From the NCBI RefSeq assembly GCF_002813375.1, contig NZ_PHUJ01000003.1:3906001-3970000 (forward strand): a DNA stretch of 64,000 nt, in the 5' to 3' direction. Position numbers and translations under genes: made by a program. A model generated the notes under the pieces. The model did not search any database. It saw only the letters and a program-made list of their open reading frames with translations, and was not told the origin of the DNA. Source of the DNA: Pseudonocardia alni (lineage in GTDB: Bacteria; Actinomycetota; Actinomycetes; Mycobacteriales; Pseudonocardiaceae). Shown in pieces: positions 16,278-25,946 of this stretch (position 1 is the stretch's first letter; each line of letters opens with the position of its first letter).

Positions 16278-17365
16278 CAGAGGATCACCACCGAGCGGAG
16301 GACCTCACCGGCGTGCATCTTGTCGAAGGCCTGCTCGACGCCGTCGATCCCGATCTCCTCGGTGACGAACTTGTCGAGCGGGAAGCGTCCCTGCAGGAAC
16401 AGGTCGACGTAGGTCGGGAAGTCGCGGCTGGGCAGGCAGTCGCCGTACCAGGAGGACTTGAGGGCGCCGCCGCGGCCGAAGTAGTCGATCAGCGGGATCT
16501 CGGGGGCGTTGAGGTCGGGGGTGGGGACGCCGACCAGGACCACGGTGCCGGCGAGGTCGCGGGCGTAGAAGGCCTGCTTGTAGGTCTCGGGGCGCCCGAC
16601 GGCCTCGATGACGACGTCGGCGCCGTTGCCGTCGGTCACGCTCTGGATGTACTCGACCGGGTCGGTCTCCTTGGCGTTGACGGTGTGGGTCGCGCCGAAC
16701 TCCTCGGCCCACTTCAGCTTCCGCGGGTCGGTGTCGACGGCGATGATCGTCGTTGCACCGGCGAGCTTCGCCCCGGCGATGGCGGCGTCACCGACGCCGC
16801 CGCAGCCGATGACGGCGATGGAGTCGCCGCGGCCGATCTGGCCGGTGTTGACCGCGGCACCCAGCCCGGCCATGACGCCGCAGCCGAGCAGGCCCGCGAC
16901 CTTGGCGGGGGCGTCGGGGTTGACCTTGGTGCACTGTCCGGAGTGGACGAGGGTCTTCTCGATGAACGCGCCGATCCCGAGGGCGGGGGACAGCTCGGTG
17001 CCGTCCTCGAGGGTCATCTTCTGGGTGGCGTTGTGGGTGTCGAAGCAGTACTGGGGCTTGCCCTTCTTGCAGGCCCGGCACTGGCCGCAGACGGCGCGCC
17101 AGTTGAGGACGACGTAGTCGCCGGGTGCGACGTCGGTGACGCCCTCGCCGACGGACTCGACGATCCCGGCGGCCTCGTGGCCGAGCAGGAAGGGGAACTC
17201 GTCGTTGATGCCGCCGAGCTTGTAGTGCAGGTCGGTGTGGCAGACCCCGCAGGCCTGGATCTTCACCACGGCCTCACCGGGACCGGGATCGGGCACGTTG
17301 ATCGTCTCGACGGTGACCGGTTCACCCTTGGCGCGGGCCACGACTCCGCGTACCTGCTGTGCCAT
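16277..17365 (-). CDS. mscR: S-(hydroxymethyl)mycothiol dehydrogenase (mycothiol-dependent formaldehyde dehydrogenase)
   Basis: A 362-residue zinc-dependent alcohol dehydrogenase of class III type, oxidising the formaldehyde-mycothiol adduct with NAD+. The catalytic zinc set starts with [11 protein letters not shown] and GHEAAGIVE. The structural zinc cluster is [15 protein letters not shown]. The NAD-binding loop is [18 protein letters not shown]. Length and sequence match MscR/AdhE2 proteins of Rhodococcus and Amycolatopsis. The operon with the MBL hydrolase and closeness to the monooxygenase suggest it removes formaldehyde released from methyl groups, or from methanol or ether oxidation. 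A nitrosothiol reductase side activity is known in the family. Confidence 0.88.
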   Translation of the reverse strand: MAQQVRGVVARAKGEPVTVETINVPDPGPGEAVVKIQACGVCHTDLHYKLGGINDEFPFLLGHEAAGIVESVGEGVTDVAPGDYVVLNWRAVCGQCRACKKGKPQYCFDTHNATQKMTLEDGTELSPALGIGAFIEKTLVHSGQCTKVNPDAPAKVAGLLGCGVMAGLGAAVNTGQIGRGDSIAVIGCGGVGDAAIAGAKLAGATTIIAVDTDPRKLKWAEEFGATHTVNAKETDPVEYIQSVTDGNGADVVIEAVGRPETYKQAFYARDLAGTVVLVGVPTPDLNAPEIPLIDYFGRGGALKSSWYGDCLPSRDFPTYVDLFLQGRFPLDKFVTEEIGIDGVEQAFDKMHAGEVLRSVVIL

Positions 17366-17489
17366 TGCTCGTACTCCACTCGTCCTCGACGCCGTCCGCT
17401 CGGGACGGATGCCCGGATGGCGACTCTGGCATGGGTGCCCGGACGGTGCCAGGTCGGCTCCGGCCCCGCAACAGGTGTTGTGCCGAAAG

Positions 17490-17518
17490 GCCCCGGTCCG
17501 CGGGACGCGGACCGGGGC
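17490..17518 (-). terminator. Terminator of the gene at 17527-18093
   Basis: Perfect 13-base stem GCCCCGGTCCGCG with loop GGA, 9 bases past the stop. It isolates the upstream gene from mscR. The remaining gap (17366-17489) must hold the mscR promoter, though I could not pick out clear hexamers. Confidence 0.75.
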
Positions 17519-17526
17519 GGCGGAGC

Positions 17527-18093
17527 TCAGAAGTCGAAGTCACCACCCATGTCCATGCCGCCGTCGTCGAAGCCGGGGTCCTCGGCCGGGGGCTCCTCGG
17601 CCGCGGCCACGTCGTCACCATCACCGGCGTCGTCGAACATCGCGCCGGCGATCGCCGTGCCGATGAACGCGCCCGCGACACCGGCGAGCAGCGACCCGGC
17701 GATCATCCCGCCCATGCCCGGACCACGGCCGCCGCCGAGCGAGCGCTCCATCGTGCCGGGGTTGCGCATCTCGGCGCGGGTCGCCATCCGCGCCAGCTCC
17801 TGCGGGTCGGCCGACCGCGCCCGCTCGGCCTCGGGGACCTGCGCGCCGACGTCGTTCAGCACCGCCTGCCGCTGCTCGGGGGTGAGTTTCGCGAAGGCCT
17901 CCGCGTGCGCCTGCTCCACCTGCTCCGGCGGGGCGGTGCGGAGCATGTAGCGGTAGCGCTCGATCGCCTGCTGGTCGGGATCCTGCTGCTGCGCCCGGCC
18001 GGAGCCCTGGTGGGGCGCGCCCCCGAAGCCCTGCTGCGGCTGTGCCTGCGCGCCTCCGGTGAGGCGTTCCTTGAGCTTGTCGAGCAGACCCAT
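17527..18093 (-). CDS. Actinobacterial protein of unknown function with glycine-zipper segment
   Basis: A 188-residue protein. A basic N-terminus ([14 protein letters not shown]) precedes a Gln-rich linker. A helical region of about residues 40-110 follows ([20 protein letters not shown]... [14 protein letters not shown]), then a Gly/Ala-rich hydrophobic stretch ([20 protein letters not shown]), and an acidic Asp/Gly-rich tail ending MGGDFDF. The hydrophobic part looks like a glycine-zipper membrane helix. Homologues are often mislabelled cation-transporting ATPase, but no ATPase motifs exist. The ATG at 18093 follows GGAGG. Function unknown. Confidence 0.75.
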   Translation of the reverse strand: MGLLDKLKERLTGGAQAQPQQGFGGAPHQGSGRAQQQDPDQQAIERYRYMLRTAPPEQVEQAHAEAFAKLTPEQRQAVLNDVGAQVPEAERARSADPQELARMATRAEMRNPGTMERSLGGGRGPGMGGMIAGSLLAGVAGAFIGTAIAGAMFDDAGDGDDVAAAEEPPAEDPGFDDGGMDMGGDFDF

Positions 18094-18242
18094 CTGCGGG
18101 TGTCCTCCTGCGTTCCGGGTGAGTTCCCGGTGGTGTGTCGGTACGTGTCCGATCCGGACGGAACGGGCACACCGGTCGAACGCGTGACAACCGTGGCGAG
18201 TTCCCACCCACGCCGTCGCCGGATCGCCTACGGTCGGGGACC

Positions 18243-19418
18243 GTGACGACTGCGCCGCCGCCGACGACCGTCCCCGCCCTCGCGCTCGGCGCCGTCGCCG
18301 GGAAGGGACGCCCCGGGAGCTCGCGCATCGCCTGTCCGCTGCCCGACGGTGGCCTGCTCGACGTCGGCTCGCTGGCCACTGCACAGCGCGGCCCGTACCC
18401 GGACCTGCTGGCCGCGCCCGACCTGACCCGGCTGCTCGACGCCGGTGCCCCGGCCTGGCGCGAGGTCGTCCAGTGGCTGCGCGGCTGGCGCGAGGACCAC
18501 GAGCGGGCCGCCGCATACCGCCTGCCCGACGAGGGACTGGTCCCGGTGCTGCCGTTCGCCGTCGCCGACTACGTCGACTTCTACGCCTGCGAGCAGCACG
18601 CACGGAACGCCGGACTGATCTTCCGCCCGGACGCCCAGGACCCGCTCACCCCGAACTGGCGGCGGATGCCGGTCGGGTACCACGGCCGTTCCGGCACGGT
18701 CCGGGTCACCGGCACCCCGGTCGCGCGCCCGTCGGGGCAGCGCGGGCCCGAGGACTTCGGTCCCTGCGCCGAGCTCGACTTCGAGGCCGAGCTCGGCTTC
18801 GTCCTCGGCGGGCCGGTCCCGGGGCCGGTCGGAATCGACGACGCCGCCGACCACGTCCTCGGCGTCGTGCTGCTCAACGACTGGTCCGCCCGCGACATCC
18901 AGTTCTTCGAGTCCCGCCCGCTCGGCCCGCACCTGGGCAAGTCCTTCGCGACGTCGATCTCGGCGTGGGTGACACCGCTCGACGAGCTGTCCGCGGCCCG
19001 GGTCCCGCTGCCCGCGCACGACCCCGCGCCGCTGCCCTACCTCACCCCGGGCGAGCCCGCGCTGGGCCTGGACCTCGACCTCGCCGTGCACGTCAACGGC
19101 GAGCTGGTCGCGTCCCCGCCCACGAGGGACCTGTACTGGTCCCCGGAACAGATGGTGGCCCACCTCACCTCGGGCGGCGCCGGACTGCGCGCCGGCGACC
19201 TGCTCGGTTCGGGCACCGTCTCCGGCCCGGAGCGCAGCGGTTTCGGCTCGATGCTGGAGCTGTCCTGGAACGGCCGCGACCCTGTCGTGCTCGCCGGCGG
19301 CGCCACACGCACCTGGCTGGAGGACGGCGACGAGGTCGTGATGACCGCGACCGCGCCCGCCCGCGACGGCGGCCGGGTCGCCCTCGGCGAGGTCCGCGGC
19401 CGGATCCGCGGCGCCTGA
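18243..19418 (+). CDS. fahA: Fumarylacetoacetase
   Basis: A 391-residue fumarylacetoacetate hydrolase, the last step of tyrosine/homogentisate breakdown, giving fumarate and acetoacetate. Seen: DFYACEQHARNAG (metal Asp and catalytic His), VGYHGRSGTV, the acidic metal motif ELDFEAELGFV, and LLNDWSARDIQ with LGPHLGKSFATS. Both the N-terminal SH3-like and C-terminal FAH domains are complete. The GTG at 18243 is chosen because homology begins there; a longer upstream frame is not conserved. Homogentisate dioxygenase and maleylacetoacetate isomerase genes are not adjacent. Confidence 0.92.
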   Translation: MTTAPPPTTVPALALGAVAGKGRPGSSRIACPLPDGGLLDVGSLATAQRGPYPDLLAAPDLTRLLDAGAPAWREVVQWLRGWREDHERAAAYRLPDEGLVPVLPFAVADYVDFYACEQHARNAGLIFRPDAQDPLTPNWRRMPVGYHGRSGTVRVTGTPVARPSGQRGPEDFGPCAELDFEAELGFVLGGPVPGPVGIDDAADHVLGVVLLNDWSARDIQFFESRPLGPHLGKSFATSISAWVTPLDELSAARVPLPAHDPAPLPYLTPGEPALGLDLDLAVHVNGELVASPPTRDLYWSPEQMVAHLTSGGAGLRAGDLLGSGTVSGPERSGFGSMLELSWNGRDPVVLAGGATRTWLEDGDEVVMTATAPARDGGRVALGEVRGRIRGA

Positions 19419-19457
19419 CCGCCGCAGCCGGCGGGGGAGACCCTCGGCCGGGGGTGC

Positions 19458-19895
19458 TCAGGGGCGCAGCGGCATCAGCGGCTCGGGGTCGCCGAGCGCG
19501 TTCAGGATCAGCGCCGGCACCTCCTGCTTGCCGCTGCCGTCGACGGCGATGACCACGTAGACGGTGCGGCAGTCGCAGGTGACGATGCGCTCGCCCGCGT
19601 CGTCGAGGGCGCGGACCTGGAAGTCGAGCGCGAAGCTGGTCCGGCCGATCCGCGCCGTCGACACCGCGACGACGACGTCCTCGCCCCACCCGACCCCGGC
19701 CCGCCAGTCGAGCTCGGTGTGGACGAGCTGGACGTCGTAACCGGCGTCGAGCATCGCCCGGTAGGTGAGGCCGCGGGACTCGAGGAACTCGGTCATCGCC
19801 TCGTCGAACCAGGCCAGGTACCAGGCGTTGAAGACGACCCCCTGGGCGTCGACCTCGTGGTAGCGCACCCGGACCGGGAACTCGAAGCTCGCCAT
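19458..19895 (-). CDS. Acyl-CoA thioesterase, 4-hydroxybenzoyl-CoA thioesterase-like hotdog fold
   Basis: A 145-residue hotdog-fold protein. The opening VRYHEVDAQGVVFNAWYLA is the characteristic active-site segment, with Asp16 as nucleophile or base, and the central helix follows directly. It hydrolyses short or aromatic acyl-CoA thioesters, and the exact substrate is unknown. Convergent with fahA, its position beside a beta-oxidation locus suits a CoA-recycling role. Confidence 0.85.
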   Translation of the reverse strand: MASFEFPVRVRYHEVDAQGVVFNAWYLAWFDEAMTEFLESRGLTYRAMLDAGYDVQLVHTELDWRAGVGWGEDVVVAVSTARIGRTSFALDFQVRALDDAGERIVTCDCRTVYVVIAVDGSGKQEVPALILNALGDPEPLMPLRP

Positions 19896-19925
19896 GGGCC
19901 GATGTTACGACTCACCCGGCCGGGC

Positions 19926-20714
19926 TCACCCCTCGTGCCGGTCGGAGCCCCCGGAGGAGTCGACGCGCTCCCGGATGGCCCGGTTGACCGCCCGCCCGAA
20001 CGCTGCGACGACGCCCTGCAGGGTGATCGGCTTGAGCCGGGAGAAGGCGGCGGCGAGCCGTCGCCGCTCGTCGGCGGGGCGGCCGCGGTCCCGGTAGGGC
20101 TGCAGGACCTCGTCCTGGAACAGCGTCATCAGGTCCTCGGCGAGCGCGGCGGTGTGCCGCTCGATGAGGTCGTGCGAACGCTTCCACAGCTCGGGGGGCA
20201 GGCCGGAGTCCAGAGCCTCCAGCGCGGAGCCGAGCGCGACCGCGCCGTGCAGCCGGACGGTCGCCGGGCCGTCGCCGGGCAGCCGGGTCAGCGCGCCGAG
20301 CCGTTCGAGGGTGGTGACGTCGTCGTCGGACAGACGGCGACCCGCGCGCCGGTCGAGCCCGGCCCGGTCCAGCTCCTCGTCGACCTCGGGCAGCCAGGGC
20401 GTGAGCAGCGCGCGCTGCAGGGCCAGCTCCTCCGGCGCGGTCTCCAGCGGTACCCGTTCCAGCTGCCGTTCGATCGCGGCGAGGGTGAAGCCCAGCCCGG
20501 TGAGCTCGCCGATCAGCTCCAGCCGGGCGCGGTGCGCGGCGTCGTAGAGACCCGTGCGGCCGCGCAGCCGGGGCGCGGGGATGAGTCCCTTGCTCGCGTA
20601 GAAGCGGATGGTGCGCACCGACATCCCGGTCCGCTCGGCGAGCTGGTCGACGGTGAGGAGATCCCCGTCGTCGGGGGTCGGGCTCATCGCGGAGCCGTCG
20701 ATGGCGGCGGACAT
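19926..20714 (-). CDS. MerR-family transcriptional regulator, likely controller of fadAB
   Basis: A 262-residue regulator. The winged helix-turn-helix at about residues 20-90 (LTVDQLAERTGMSVRTIRFY ... GLIPAPRLRGRTG) is typical MerR; the long C-terminal region (GAVALGSALEALDSGLPP onward) is of the kind seen in actinobacterial MerR proteins next to lipid genes, probably the effector domain. It lacks the cysteine set of metal-responsive MerR. It is divergent from fadA, and the 180-base gap holds repeated TGTGACA motifs, so it probably represses or activates fadAB in response to an acyl-CoA. ATG 20687 is an alternative start. Confidence 0.8.
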   Translation of the reverse strand: MSAAIDGSAMSPTPDDGDLLTVDQLAERTGMSVRTIRFYASKGLIPAPRLRGRTGLYDAAHRARLELIGELTGLGFTLAAIERQLERVPLETAPEELALQRALLTPWLPEVDEELDRAGLDRRAGRRLSDDDVTTLERLGALTRLPGDGPATVRLHGAVALGSALEALDSGLPPELWKRSHDLIERHTAALAEDLMTLFQDEVLQPYRDRGRPADERRRLAAAFSRLKPITLQGVVAAFGRAVNRAIRERVDSSGGSDRHEG

Positions 20715-20745
20715 GGCGAGCAGGTTACGGGTCGGCCGCTCGATA

Positions 20746-20823
20746 TGACAGTGCTGGTGTGACATCATCCGTGTCACATGGACCCCGGTCCGTCTTGACC
20801 CATGTGACAGTGCTGCTGTAACA
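20746..20823. promoter_or_regulatory. Repeated operator motifs between the MerR gene and fadA
   Basis: Two near-identical 19-base direct repeats, TGACAGTGCTGGTGTGACA (20746-20764) and TGACAGTGCTGCTGTAACA (20805-20823), lie 59 bases apart. In addition TGTGACA (20758-20764) and TGTCACA (20772-20778) form a perfect inverted repeat. These are the best candidate binding sites for the MerR protein. Confidence 0.6.
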
Positions 20824-20824
20824 A
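20795..20824 (+). promoter_or_regulatory. Probable fadA promoter
   Basis: TTGACC (20795-20800) is a good -35. TGTAAC (20817-20822) or TAACAA (20819-20824) can serve as -10, giving spacers of 16 or 18 bases. The second direct repeat lies across the spacer, the position MerR proteins use. Confidence 0.5.
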
Positions 20825-20893
20825 AAGCTACCAGTAAGTAGGGGCAGTGCCGCCTGTACCGCCCCCGTGCCGACCACCCCACGAGAGGTTCGG

Positions 20894-22114
20894 ATGAGCG
20901 AGATTCCCGAGGCCTACATCTACGACGCGATCCGTACACCGCGCGGACGGGGCAAGGCCTCCGGTTCGCTGCACGAGGTCAAGCCGATCTCCCTGGTGAC
21001 CGGGCTGATCGACGCGGTCCGCGAGCGCAACCCGCAGCTCGACACGAACACGATCGACGACCTGGTGCTCGGCGTCGTCTCGCCCGTCGGCGACCAGGGC
21101 GGCGACATCGCCAAGACCGCCGCCATCGCCGCGGGCCTGCCCGACACCGTCGCCGGTGTGCAGCTCAACCGCTTCTGCGCGTCCGGCCTGGAGGCCGTGA
21201 ACACCGCGACCCAGAAGGTCCGCTCCGGCATGGAGGAGCTCGTCCTCGCCGGTGGCGTCGAGGGCATGAGCCGTGTCCCGATGGGCTCGGACGGCGGCGC
21301 CTGGGCGATGGACCCCGACACCGCCTATGAGACCGGCTTCGTGCCGCAGGGCATCGGCGCCGACCTCATCGCGACGCTCGAGGGCTACAGCCGCACCGAC
21401 GTCGACACCTTCGCCGTGGAGTCGCAGACCCGGGCCGCGAAGGCGTGGGCCGACGGTCGCTTCGCGAACTCGATCATCCCGGTGAAGGACCGCAACGGCC
21501 TGACGATCCTCGACCGCGACGAGCACATCCGCGCCGGCGCGACCGTGGAGGCGCTGGGCGGGCTCAAGCCGTCGTTCGAGATGATGGGCCGCGACGGCGG
21601 GTTCGACGCCGTGGCGCTGCAGAAGTACCACTGGGTCGAGAAGATCGACCACGTCCACCACGCGGGCAACAGCTCCGGCATCGTCGACGGTGCGGCGCTC
21701 ACCCTCATCGGCACCGAGGCCGCCGGGAAGGCCAACGGCCTGACCCCGCGTGCGCGCATCGTCGCCACCGCGCTGTCCGGCGCCGACCCGACGATCATGC
21801 TGACCGGTCCGGCGCCCGCCGCGCGCAAGGCGCTGGCCAAGGCCGGGCTGTCGGTCGGCGACATCGACCTCTTCGAGATCAACGAGGCGTTCGCGGCCGT
21901 GGCCCTGCGCTTCATGCGCGACATGGACATCTCGCACGAGATCACCAACGTCAACGGTGGGGCCATCGCGATGGGCCACCCGCTGGGGGCCACCGGCGCG
22001 ATGATCCTCGGCACCCTCGTCGACGAGCTGGAGCGCCGTGACCTGCGCCGCGGCCTGGCCACGCTGTGCGTGGGCGGCGGCATGGGCATCGCCACCATCG
22101 TCGAGCGCGTCTGA
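20894..22114 (+). CDS. fadA: Acetyl-CoA C-acyltransferase (3-ketoacyl-CoA thiolase)
   Basis: A 406-residue thiolase that splits 3-ketoacyl-CoA with CoA in the last step of beta-oxidation. The nucleophile is Cys95 ([12 protein letters not shown]). The activating histidine lies in [15 protein letters not shown], and the second cysteine in [13 protein letters not shown]. The ATG at 20894 has GAGAGG upstream; a start at 20867 is possible but lacks a site. It is the first gene of a fadAB pair encoding the thiolase and the multifunctional protein of the trifunctional complex. Confidence 0.93.
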   Translation: MSEIPEAYIYDAIRTPRGRGKASGSLHEVKPISLVTGLIDAVRERNPQLDTNTIDDLVLGVVSPVGDQGGDIAKTAAIAAGLPDTVAGVQLNRFCASGLEAVNTATQKVRSGMEELVLAGGVEGMSRVPMGSDGGAWAMDPDTAYETGFVPQGIGADLIATLEGYSRTDVDTFAVESQTRAAKAWADGRFANSIIPVKDRNGLTILDRDEHIRAGATVEALGGLKPSFEMMGRDGGFDAVALQKYHWVEKIDHVHHAGNSSGIVDGAALTLIGTEAAGKANGLTPRARIVATALSGADPTIMLTGPAPAARKALAKAGLSVGDIDLFEINEAFAAVALRFMRDMDISHEITNVNGGAIAMGHPLGATGAMILGTLVDELERRDLRRGLATLCVGGGMGIATIVERV

Positions 22115-22137
22115 ATCCCGGAAGGACTGAACAAGCA

Positions 22138-24315
22138 GTGAGTGAGCAGAAGGCCGTCCGCTGGGAGACCGACGGCGACGGCATCGCCGTCGTCACCCTC
22201 GACGACCCGGCCAGCAGCGCCAACACCATGAACGACGCCTACCGCGAGGCCATGCGGGAGGTCGTCGACGACCTGGAGAAGCACAAGGACGACATCGTCG
22301 GTGTCGTCGTCACCTCGGCCAAGAAGACCTTCTTCGCCGGCGGGAACCTCGAGCAGCTCAGCGCGGCCGGTCCCGACGACGCCGAGAAGATCTTCGAGCT
22401 GGTGACCGAGGTCAAGGCCCAGCTGCGCAAGCTGGAGACCTTCGGCCGCCCGGTCGCGTCCGCGCTCGTCGGCACCGCCCTGGGCGGTGGCCTGGAGATC
22501 GCGCTGGCGACCCACCACCGGGTCGGCGTCGACGCGAAGGGCGTCGTCTACGGCCTGCCCGAGGTGAGCCTGGGCCTGCTGCCCGGTGGCGGTGGCGTCA
22601 CCCGCGTCACCCGCATGCTGGGCATCGCGAACGGCTTCATGAACGTCCTCGCGCAGGGCCAGCGGCACAAGCCGGCCAAGGCGCTGGAGCTGGGCCTGAT
22701 CGACGAGCTCGTGGCCACCCGCGAGGAGGCCTTCGACAAGGCCCGCGCGTGGGTGCTCGCCAACCCCGAGCACACCACTCAGCCCTGGGACCAGCCGAAG
22801 TACCGGATCCCGGGTGGCACGCCGTCGAGCCCCTCGTTGGCCTCGATCCTCCCGGCGTTCCCGGCGAACCTGCGCAAGCAGCTCAAGGGTGCGCCGATGC
22901 CGGCCCCGCGCAACATCCTCGCGGCTGCCGTCGAGGGCAGCCAGGTCGACTTCGAGACCGCGCAGAGGATCGAGGGCCGCTACTTCGCGGAGCTCGTGAC
23001 CGGCCAGGTCTCGAAGAACATGACCAAGGCGTTCTTCTTCGACCTCAACGCCATCAACGGCGGCAAGTCCCGCCCGGACGGCCCCGCGAAGTGGCAGCCG
23101 ACCAAGGTCGCCGTGCTCGGCGCCGGGATGATGGGCGCGGGCATCGCCTACGTCTGCTCCCTCGCCGGCTGGGACGTCGTCCTCAAGGACGTCTCGAAGG
23201 AGGCCGCCGAGAAGGGCAAGGCCTACTCGCAGGGTCTCGTCGAGAAGGGCGTCAAGCGCGGGAAGACCACGCAGGAGAAGGGCGACGCGCTGCTCGGCCG
23301 CATCCTGCCGACCGACGACTACGCCGACCTCGCCGGCTGCGACGTCGTCATCGAGGCCGTCTTCGAGTCCGTCGAGCTGAAGCAGGAGGTGTTCCGCGAG
23401 GCCGCGAAGTACATCAACTCCGACGCGCTCCTGTGCTCGAACACCTCGACGCTGCCCATCACCGAGCTGGCCAAGGGCGTCGACCGCCCGGACGACTTCA
23501 TCGGTCTGCACTTCTTCTCGCCGGTCGACAAGATGCCGCTGGTCGAGATCATCAAGGGTGAGCGCACGAACGACGAGGCCCTGGCCAAGGCGTTCGACCT
23601 GACGCTGGGGATCAGGAAGACCCCGATCGTCGTCAACGACTCCCGCGGCTTCTTCACCAGCCGCGTGATCGGCACCTTCATCAACGAGGGCGTCGCGATG
23701 ATCGCCGAGGGCATCGACCCGCAGACGATCGAGCAGGCGTCGTCGCAGGCCGGTTACCCGGCCCCGGTGCTGCAGCTGATGGACGAGCTGACCCTCACGC
23801 TGCCGCGCAAGATCCGCGAGGAGACGAAGAAGGGCGTCGAGGCCGCCGGCGGCACCTGGACCCCGCACCCGTCCGACCCGGTGATCGACCGGCTGGTCGA
23901 CGAGTTCGACCGCAAGGGCAAGAGCACCGGCGCCGGGTTCTACGACTACGCCGACGGCAAGCGCACCGGACTCTGGCCCGGTCTGCGCGAGCACTTCGGC
24001 GCGACGAACCACGACGTCGACCTGCACGAGCTGTCCGAGCGGATGCTCATCATCGAGTCGATCGAGACCGTGAAGTGCGTCGACGAGGGCGTGCTGACCA
24101 CCGTCGCCGACGCCAACATCGGCTCGATCTTCGGTATCGGCTTCCCGGCCTGGACCGGCGGCGTGCTGCAGTACATCGAGGGCTACCCCGGTGGCCCGGC
24201 CGGCTTCGTGGCCCGCGCCGACGAGCTGAAGGCGAAGTACGGCGAGCGCTTCGAGGTCCCGCAGTCGCTGCGTGACCGCGCGGCGAAGGGGGAGTCGGCC
24301 ACCGCGGCCGCCTGA
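22138..24315 (+). CDS. fadB: Fatty-acid oxidation multifunctional protein (enoyl-CoA hydratase / 3-hydroxyacyl-CoA dehydrogenase)
   Basis: A 725-residue fusion. The N-terminal crotonase domain (about 1-200) has the Glu pair in GGGLEIA (Glu120) and [15 protein letters not shown] (Glu142). The dehydrogenase domain follows with the NAD loop [14 protein letters not shown] (residues 325-338), the catalytic-His segment [17 protein letters not shown], and two C-terminal helical domains. It converts enoyl-CoA to 3-ketoacyl-CoA for FadA. The GTG at 22138 with GGAAGGA upstream is 23 bases after fadA; together they form an alpha2beta2 complex. Confidence 0.93.
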   Translation: MSEQKAVRWETDGDGIAVVTLDDPASSANTMNDAYREAMREVVDDLEKHKDDIVGVVVTSAKKTFFAGGNLEQLSAAGPDDAEKIFELVTEVKAQLRKLETFGRPVASALVGTALGGGLEIALATHHRVGVDAKGVVYGLPEVSLGLLPGGGGVTRVTRMLGIANGFMNVLAQGQRHKPAKALELGLIDELVATREEAFDKARAWVLANPEHTTQPWDQPKYRIPGGTPSSPSLASILPAFPANLRKQLKGAPMPAPRNILAAAVEGSQVDFETAQRIEGRYFAELVTGQVSKNMTKAFFFDLNAINGGKSRPDGPAKWQPTKVAVLGAGMMGAGIAYVCSLAGWDVVLKDVSKEAAEKGKAYSQGLVEKGVKRGKTTQEKGDALLGRILPTDDYADLAGCDVVIEAVFESVELKQEVFREAAKYINSDALLCSNTSTLPITELAKGVDRPDDFIGLHFFSPVDKMPLVEIIKGERTNDEALAKAFDLTLGIRKTPIVVNDSRGFFTSRVIGTFINEGVAMIAEGIDPQTIEQASSQAGYPAPVLQLMDELTLTLPRKIREETKKGVEAAGGTWTPHPSDPVIDRLVDEFDRKGKSTGAGFYDYADGKRTGLWPGLREHFGATNHDVDLHELSERMLIIESIETVKCVDEGVLTTVADANIGSIFGIGFPAWTGGVLQYIEGYPGGPAGFVARADELKAKYGERFEVPQSLRDRAAKGESATAAA

Positions 24316-24330
24316 TCCCGCCCGTCACCG

Positions 24331-24360
24331 ACCCCCGCCGGCGCCTCTGCCGGCGGGGGT
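24331..24360. terminator. Bidirectional terminator after fadB
   Basis: Perfect 12-base stem ACCCCCGCCGGC with a 6-base loop, between the convergent fadB and DUF1330 genes. Confidence 0.75.
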
Positions 24361-24379
24361 CCGTGCGTTCCGGGCCCGC

Positions 24380-24739
24380 TCAGCGGGGCACGGTGGGCTG
24401 CAGCGTCGCCTCGACCAGTGCCTCGGTCCGGATGTGGGTCCCCTCCTGGTAGCCGGGGTCGCGGACCATCTCGGAGAAGGCCCGCCGGCTCGGGTAGGAC
24501 ACCAGGAGCACCGCGTCCCACTCCTGGCCCGGCTCGGCGACGACCGGTGCCAGCCCGCGCCCGAAGTAGACGACCTCGGCGCCGAACCGGGCGGCGGTGG
24601 CCCGGAAGTGGGAGACGTAGTCGTCGTAGCGGGCCTCGCCGCCCTCGGCGAAGCGCAGCAGGTTCAGCATCACGATCGGCTGGTCGGGGTCCTCGGCGAG
24701 GAAGGCCTTCATGTCCGCGCCGGACGGGTTCACTGCCAT
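24380..24739 (-). CDS. DUF1330-family alpha/beta-barrel protein
   Basis: A 119-residue dimeric ferredoxin-like fold protein. Typical strands are QPIVMLNLLRFAEGGEARYDDY and WDAVLLVSYPSRRAFSEMV; the final segment YQEGTHIRTEALVEA is also typical. Relatives are small monooxygenase-like or ligand-binding proteins with no settled role. Divergent from the Dabb protein gene at 24802. Confidence 0.75.
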   Translation of the reverse strand: MAVNPSGADMKAFLAEDPDQPIVMLNLLRFAEGGEARYDDYVSHFRATAARFGAEVVYFGRGLAPVVAEPGQEWDAVLLVSYPSRRAFSEMVRDPGYQEGTHIRTEALVEATLQPTVPR

Positions 24740-24801
24740 CGGCCGAGTCTAGGGTCGATCTCCGGGGGCGGAACCCGACGACGACGGAAGGAGCCCGGGA
24801 C

Positions 24802-25095
24802 ATGATCCGCAACGTGGTGGTCGGCCGGCTGAAGGACGGCGTGGACCCGGCCGAGATCGAGAAGGGCCTCCAGGCGCTGCGCGACCTGCGCATCGAGGGC
24901 CTCGACCTCGACCTGAAGGCCGGCCCGGACCTGGGGCTGCGTGAGGGCAACGCGCACGTCGTGCTCACCCTCGACCTGCCCGACGAGGAGTCCTACCACG
25001 TCTACGACGCCGACGACGAGCACAACCGGATCCGCCGCGAGCTGTTCGCCCCGCTCTGCTCGTCGATCGAGCGGATCCAGTTCCGCCTCTCCTGA
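24802..25095 (+). CDS. Dabb (stress-responsive alpha/beta-barrel) domain protein
   Basis: A 97-residue dimeric alpha/beta-barrel protein. MIRNVVVGRLKDGVDP at the start and HVVLTLDLPDEESYHVYDAD in the middle are typical of the Dabb family, whose members include small aldolase- or cyclase-like enzymes and stress proteins. GGAAGGAG stands 8 bases before the ATG. Substrate unknown. Confidence 0.8.
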   Translation: MIRNVVVGRLKDGVDPAEIEKGLQALRDLRIEGLDLDLKAGPDLGLREGNAHVVLTLDLPDEESYHVYDADDEHNRIRRELFAPLCSSIERIQFRLS

Positions 25096-25138
25096 CCGGT
25101 CGAAGCGGACCAACCGGATGACCTGATCCTCGGGCACC

Positions 25139-25780
25139 ATGGTGTGCGTGACGCAGTGGGTGTTCGACATCGTGGACCGGCTCGGTGCCGCCGGCATCGG
25201 GTTGCTGATCTTCCTGGAGAACGTGGTCCCACCGATCCCGTCGGAGGTGATCCTCCCGCTGGGTGGCTTCCGCGCCTCGACCGGCGCGATGGACCCGGTC
25301 GCGGTCTGGGCGGCGGCCACGATGGGAGCCGTCGCCGGGGCGCTGGTCCTCTACGCGCTGGGCCACTGGCTCGGGTACGAGCGGGTGCACCGGCTCTGCG
25401 GTCGTCGCTGGTTCGTCGTCTCCAGCCAGAAGGACCTGGAGAAGGGGCTCGCGCTGTTCGAGCGGTGGGGGAACTGGTTCGTCCTCGGTGGGCGCTGCAT
25501 CCCGATCGTGCGCAGCCTGATCTCGATCCCGGCCGGGATCGCCCGGATGCCGCTGCTGCGGTTCACCGCGCTGTCCGCGCTCGGCAGTGGTGTGTGGAAC
25601 GCGCTGTTCGTCTACCTCGGGTTCGTGCTCGGCGAGCGCTGGGAGGTCATCGAGGTCTACATGTCCCCGATCAGCAAGGTCGTCGCCGTGCTCGGCGCGG
25701 CGGCGATCGTATGGCTGGTCGTGCGGAAGCTCCGGCAGCGCCGCCACCGCGACGCCGGGGTGTCGACCGGGACCGGCTGA
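25139..25780 (+). CDS. DedA/SNARE-associated-family membrane protein
   Basis: A 213-residue membrane protein. The re-entrant motif FLENVVPPIPSEVILPLGG (about residues 26-44) and the later GRCIPIVRSLISIPAGIARM define the DedA family, implicated in phospholipid flipping, proton-motive-force homeostasis and resistance to cationic peptides. Five to six hydrophobic segments; basic C-terminal tail. GTG codons at 25142 and 25148 are alternative starts. Confidence 0.85.
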   Translation: MVCVTQWVFDIVDRLGAAGIGLLIFLENVVPPIPSEVILPLGGFRASTGAMDPVAVWAAATMGAVAGALVLYALGHWLGYERVHRLCGRRWFVVSSQKDLEKGLALFERWGNWFVLGGRCIPIVRSLISIPAGIARMPLLRFTALSALGSGVWNALFVYLGFVLGERWEVIEVYMSPISKVVAVLGAAAIVWLVVRKLRQRRHRDAGVSTGTG

Positions 25781-25795
25781 ACGCGCCGAGCCGAC

Positions 25796-25812
25796 GTCCG
25801 GCTGCGCCGGAC
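25796..25812 (+). terminator. Short terminator hairpin after the DedA gene
   Basis: Seven-base stem GTCCGGC-TGC-GCCGGAC, extendable by one C-G pair, 15 bases past the stop. The rest of the 166-base gap to the ABC gene shows nothing definite. Confidence 0.5.
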
Positions 25813-25946
25813 GGGTGATCACGACAGCCCTGCGTACCGGTCCCGCCACGGGCCGTACCGCCGGGCCACCGCCGGGCCTCGGGCCCGCGCCGCTGTGCGA
25901 ACCTGATCGTCACGCACGGGCGGTGACGAGCGGTGGAGGTGGTCGG

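Noticed and set aside
21385-24027. Long minus-strand frame opposite fadA-fadB
   Set aside because: Antisense shadow of two unmistakable beta-oxidation genes.
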